Source: an uncultured Muribaculaceae bacterium (lineage in GTDB: Bacteria; Bacteroidota; Bacteroidia; Bacteroidales; Muribaculaceae). From it: a stretch of DNA of 8,640 bases. Location: contig CAJUHX010000080.1 in NCBI GenBank assembly GCA_910586455.1, positions 1 to 8,640 on the forward strand. The letters run 5' to 3'. The position numbers were made by a program, and so were the translations under genes. This document shows positions 6,001 to 8,640 of the stretch, in pieces (the stretch's first letter is position 1; each line of letters begins with the position of its first letter). A model generated the notes under the pieces. It ran no database searches, had not been told where the DNA came from, and saw nothing but the letters and a program-made list of their open reading frames with translations.

Positions 6001-6039
6001 TTGTAATAATTCAATCAATATCACGCTTATAATACAGAC

Positions 6040-7059
6040 ATGAAATTTTCTGCTGATTTCATAGCCTCTCAGGTAGGAGGCGTTGTGGAGGGCAACGGTG
6101 CTGTCGAAGTCGATTCGTTCTGCAAAATCGACGAAGGACACCCGGGAGCCCTCAGTTTCCTGTCTAATCCCAAATATACCCATTATCTGTACGATACCGA
6201 CGCCTCGGTCGTACTGGTGAAGAAGGATTTCAAGGCCGAGCATTCCGTCAAGGCCACTCTCATCCGTGTCGACGATCCTTATGCCACCCTGTCGGCTCTG
6301 CTTACCATAGTCGACCGTGTGGTGAATCCACAACCTGCAGGCGTAGAATCGCCCTCCTATGTAGCTCCCGACGTGACACTGCCCGAAGGTGCATATGTAG
6401 GCGCGTTCGCATATATAGGCGAAAGCGTTACTTTGGGCAAGAATGTAAAGATATATCCGCAGGCATACATAGGCCGCGGCTGTGTGATAGGCGATGACAC
6501 CATAATCTATGCCGGCGCCCGCATATACCATTCGTGCCATGTGGGCAAACGCTGCATTATCCACTCCGGGGCGGTAATCGGCGCCGATGGATTCGGCTTT
6601 GCCCCTAACCCCGACGGCACCTACAGCAAAATTCCGCAGATGGGCAACGTGCGCATCGACGACGATGTGGAAATCGGTGCCAATACCACCGTGGATCGTG
6701 CCGTGATGGGCTCAACCCGCGTGCAACGCGGTGTCAAACTCGACAACCTTATTCAGGTGGCCCACAACGTTGAAATAGGCCATGACACCGTAATGGCCGC
6801 ACAGGCCGGCGTAGCCGGCAGCACCCGTATAGGCTCCAACTGCATGGTAGGCGGCCAGGTGGGTTTTGCCGGACATATCACCGTGGGCGACCGGGTGTCG
6901 ATCGGCGCTCAGAGCGGTATACCCGCCAACATTGCCTCGGGCGCCCGCGTGATGGGTTATCCGGCTGTGTCCATAGGTGAATTCGGGCGGCAGACCGTGT
7001 ATATGAAACGCCTCGGACAGCTTTTCAGCGATGTCCGCGAATTAAAGAACAAAAAATAA
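6040..7059 (+). CDS. lpxD: UDP-3-O-(3-hydroxyacyl)glucosamine N-acyltransferase
   Basis: LpxD adds the second hydroxyacyl chain, from acyl-ACP, to the 2-amino group of the UDP-glucosamine intermediate of lipid A in the cytoplasm. The 339-residue length is normal. The N-terminal uridine-binding domain covers about residues 1-100 (GALSFLSNPKYTHYLYDTDASVVLV). From about 105 comes a left-handed beta helix of hexapeptide repeats (for example AYVGAFAYIGESVTLGKNV). IGADGFGFAPNPDGTYSKIP is a hallmark LpxD segment, and LIQVAHNVEIGHDT contains the expected catalytic histidine, H242. A helical tail (QTVYMKRLGQLFSDVRELKNKK) ends the protein, as in other LpxD trimers. The stop lies 10 bases before the lpxC-fabZ start, so this is the first gene of a lipid A operon. 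Confidence 0.96.
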   Translation: MKFSADFIASQVGGVVEGNGAVEVDSFCKIDEGHPGALSFLSNPKYTHYLYDTDASVVLVKKDFKAEHSVKATLIRVDDPYATLSALLTIVDRVVNPQPAGVESPSYVAPDVTLPEGAYVGAFAYIGESVTLGKNVKIYPQAYIGRGCVIGDDTIIYAGARIYHSCHVGKRCIIHSGAVIGADGFGFAPNPDGTYSKIPQMGNVRIDDDVEIGANTTVDRAVMGSTRVQRGVKLDNLIQVAHNVEIGHDTVMAAQAGVAGSTRIGSNCMVGGQVGFAGHITVGDRVSIGAQSGIPANIASGARVMGYPAVSIGEFGRQTVYMKRLGQLFSDVRELKNKK

Positions 7060-7069
7060 AACCGTCATA

Positions 7070-8452
7070 ATGAAGCAGCTCACTCTTAGCGAAAGCTTTA
7101 CCGTGGAAGGCAAGGGCCTCCACTCCGGTGCCGTAATCAGCGCCACTTTCTGCCAGGCTCCTGCGGGACATGGCTACAAGTTCCAACGTATCGACCTCGA
7201 AGGCGAACCTGTAATCGATGCCCTGGCCGACTATGTAATAGCCACCAACCGCGGCACTGTCTTAGGCAAAGGCGATGTAACCGTAAGCACTATCGAACAT
7301 GCCATGGCCGCCCTCTACGCAGCCGGAATCGACAACGTGCTCATTAAGCTCAATGGCCCTGAAATGCCCATTCTCGACGGCAGCGCAAAGCCTTACGTAG
7401 AGGCGATTGAAAAGGCCGGACGCACCGAACTCAAGGCCGACAAGGAATTTTATGTGGTAAAGCATAAAATAGAGATCGCCGACGCCGAGAGCGGCAGCAA
7501 GATTATGATTCTGCCCGACGACGAATTCAGCACCGAGGTGAAAGTAAACTTCAACTCGCCTGTACTGAACAACCAATATGCCTCGATGGAACACGCCGAC
7601 GAATTTGCAGGCGAGATTGCCGATGCACGCACTTTTGTGTTCGTACGCGAAATAGAGCCGCTGGTCAATGCAGGACTCATCAAGGGCGGCGACCTCGACA
7701 ACGCCATAGTCATCTACGATTCGGCCATGGAGCAGGAGCAGCTCAACCACATAGCCGACCTTGTAAACGCTGAACACCGACAGGTAAACGAGTTCGGCTA
7801 CGTGAACCCCACCCCGCTTAAACACGACAACGAGCCAGCACGCCACAAGCTGCTCGACCTCGTCGGCGACATAGCCCTCATTGGCCGTCCGCTCAAAGGC
7901 AAAATCATAGCCACCAAGCCGGGACACGGCATCAACACCAAGATGGCCAAGCAGATACGCAACGACATCAAACGTCAGGACATACAGGCCCCGATGTATG
8001 ACCCCAACCGCGAACCGCTGATGGACAATCTGGCCATACGCCACCACCTGCCCCACCGTTACCCCTTCCTGCTGGTCGACAAAATCATCGACAAGACCGA
8101 CAGCTACATCGTAGGCGTTAAGAACGTTACCACCAACGAGCCTTTCTTTCAGGGTCACTTCCCCCAGGAGCCGGTAATGCCCGGCGTACTGCTGGTAGAA
8201 GCCATGGCACAGACCGGCGGTCTGCTGGTACTTGGCTCGGTCGACGAGCCCGAGCGCTACTCGACCTACTTTATGAAAATCGACAACGTGAAGTTCCGCC
8301 AGAAAGTGGTACCCGGCGATACTCTGATTTTCCATGTATCGTTTATGACCGAAATGCGCCGCGGCATGGCCGTAATGAAAGGACGCTGCTTCGTGGGCGA
8401 CAAGCTCGTGTGCGAATGTGAGTTCATGGCGCAGATAATCAAGAACAAATAA
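7070..8452 (+). CDS. lpxC-fabZ: Fused UDP-3-O-acyl-GlcNAc deacetylase / 3-hydroxyacyl-ACP dehydratase
   Basis: This 460-residue protein joins two enzymes. Residues 1 to about 310 are LpxC, the zinc deacetylase at the committed step of lipid A synthesis. It has the zinc ligands H77 (in STIEHAMAAL), H259 and D263 (in RHKLLDLVGD), the catalytic base candidate E76, and H286 in KPGHGINTK. Residues from about 325 are FabZ, the hot-dog dehydratase of fatty acid elongation. It has HHLPHRYPFLLVD, then FFQGHFPQEPVMPG with catalytic H363, and VEAMAQTGG with E377, spaced 14 apart as in E. coli FabZ. The reading frame is continuous across the joint, so the fusion is real and not a frameshift artefact. LpxC-FabZ fusions are characteristic of Bacteroidetes. 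The FabZ domain acts on the hydroxyacyl-ACP that LpxA and LpxD also use, so the fusion may balance membrane phospholipid and lipid A supply. Confidence 0.97.
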   Translation: MKQLTLSESFTVEGKGLHSGAVISATFCQAPAGHGYKFQRIDLEGEPVIDALADYVIATNRGTVLGKGDVTVSTIEHAMAALYAAGIDNVLIKLNGPEMPILDGSAKPYVEAIEKAGRTELKADKEFYVVKHKIEIADAESGSKIMILPDDEFSTEVKVNFNSPVLNNQYASMEHADEFAGEIADARTFVFVREIEPLVNAGLIKGGDLDNAIVIYDSAMEQEQLNHIADLVNAEHRQVNEFGYVNPTPLKHDNEPARHKLLDLVGDIALIGRPLKGKIIATKPGHGINTKMAKQIRNDIKRQDIQAPMYDPNREPLMDNLAIRHHLPHRYPFLLVDKIIDKTDSYIVGVKNVTTNEPFFQGHFPQEPVMPGVLLVEAMAQTGGLLVLGSVDEPERYSTYFMKIDNVKFRQKVVPGDTLIFHVSFMTEMRRGMAVMKGRCFVGDKLVCECEFMAQIIKNK

Positions 8453-8478
8453 ATACACCCCAAAAATTCACTTAGGTA

Positions 8479-8640
8479 ATGAAACAACCGCTTGCTTACA
8501 TACATCCGGCTGCCAAAATCGCTCCGTCGGTGGTAATCGACCCGTTCGTGACCATCGACCAGAACGTAGAGATTGGCGAAGGAACACGTATATGCAGCAA
8601 CGTGACCATCCTCGAGGGTTCACGTATCGGTAAAAACTGC
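8479..8640 (+). CDS. lpxA: UDP-N-acetylglucosamine O-acyltransferase (5' part)
   Basis: This is the first 54 codons of LpxA, the acyltransferase that starts lipid A synthesis by moving a hydroxyacyl chain from ACP to UDP-GlcNAc. The visible part begins MKQPLAYIHPAAKIAPSVVI and proceeds into hexapeptide repeats of a left-handed beta helix (VEIGEGTRICSNVTILEG, then SRIGKNC). The IHPAAKIAP opening and the location right after lpxC-fabZ distinguish it from LpxD, which has a uridine-binding domain first. The start is 26 bases after the preceding stop, and no terminator or promoter is seen between them. The catalytic histidine lies beyond the window. Confidence 0.92.
   Translation, partial: MKQPLAYIHPAAKIAPSVVIDPFVTIDQNVEIGEGTRICSNVTILEGSRIGKNC

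Noticed and set aside
6001..6033. TTGTAA and TATAAT just before lpxD, resembling an E. coli-type promoter
   Set aside because: The spacer is 21 bases, and the other promoters here follow the Bacteroidetes pattern. AT-rich leaders often contain TATAAT by chance.
7262..8458. A 398-codon open frame on the - strand opposite lpxC-fabZ
   Set aside because: The + strand has two intact enzyme domains with all catalytic residues. The antisense translation is Val/His-rich with no recognisable domain, as expected from strong codon bias on the other strand.
1..8640. CRISPR arrays, insertion sequences, tRNA or rRNA genes
   Set aside because: No regularly spaced repeats, transposase motifs, terminal inverted repeats with target duplications, or tRNA-like cloverleaf were seen. 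The pRiA4b/IS1096 family name alone is not evidence of a mobile element.

Overview
The window looks like chromosomal DNA from an anaerobic member of the order Bacteroidales, probably a Muribaculaceae-like gut bacterium. Three things point there: the fused LpxC-FabZ protein, promoters of the Bacteroidetes type (TTTG around -33, TAnnTTTG around -7), and an EtfB-EtfA-large acyl-CoA dehydrogenase cluster with anaerobe-type EtfB sequence. The family-level guess is inference; the order-level call is firmer.

Region 1 (1-3332, + strand) is an energy-metabolism operon: the 3' part of etfB, then etfA, then a 567-residue acyl-CoA dehydrogenase. The genes are 5 and 14 bases apart, and the operon is closed by a perfect 18-bp stem terminator. 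The three proteins should form an electron-transferring flavoprotein and its dehydrogenase partner.

Region 2 (3333-4430, + strand) is a small regulated module, less GC-rich than region 1. A promoter precedes a six-helix membrane protein of unknown function, whose stop codon overlaps the start of a small winged-helix regulator. The control region carries two nearly identical palindromes, one inside the promoter and one just before the first gene, and a terminator-like hairpin between them. This is the least explained and most interesting part of the window.

Region 3 (4368-5721, - strand) has two genes read leftward: a pRiA4b ORF-3-like protein with a very acidic tail, and a secreted NlpC/P60 cell-wall peptidase with a non-ATG start. 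A long hairpin separates the former from the convergent winged-helix gene.

Region 4 (5722-6039) is a divergent intergenic stretch without a gene. It holds the leftward promoter of the NlpC/P60 gene, an inverted repeat, a probable rightward promoter for lpxD, and a structured leader.

Region 5 (6040-8640, + strand) is the lipid A operon lpxD, lpxC-fabZ, lpxA. The lpxA gene runs off the end of the window. These enzymes carry out the early steps of lipid A synthesis; the FabZ domain belongs to fatty acid elongation, which supplies the hydroxyacyl-ACP used by LpxA and LpxD.
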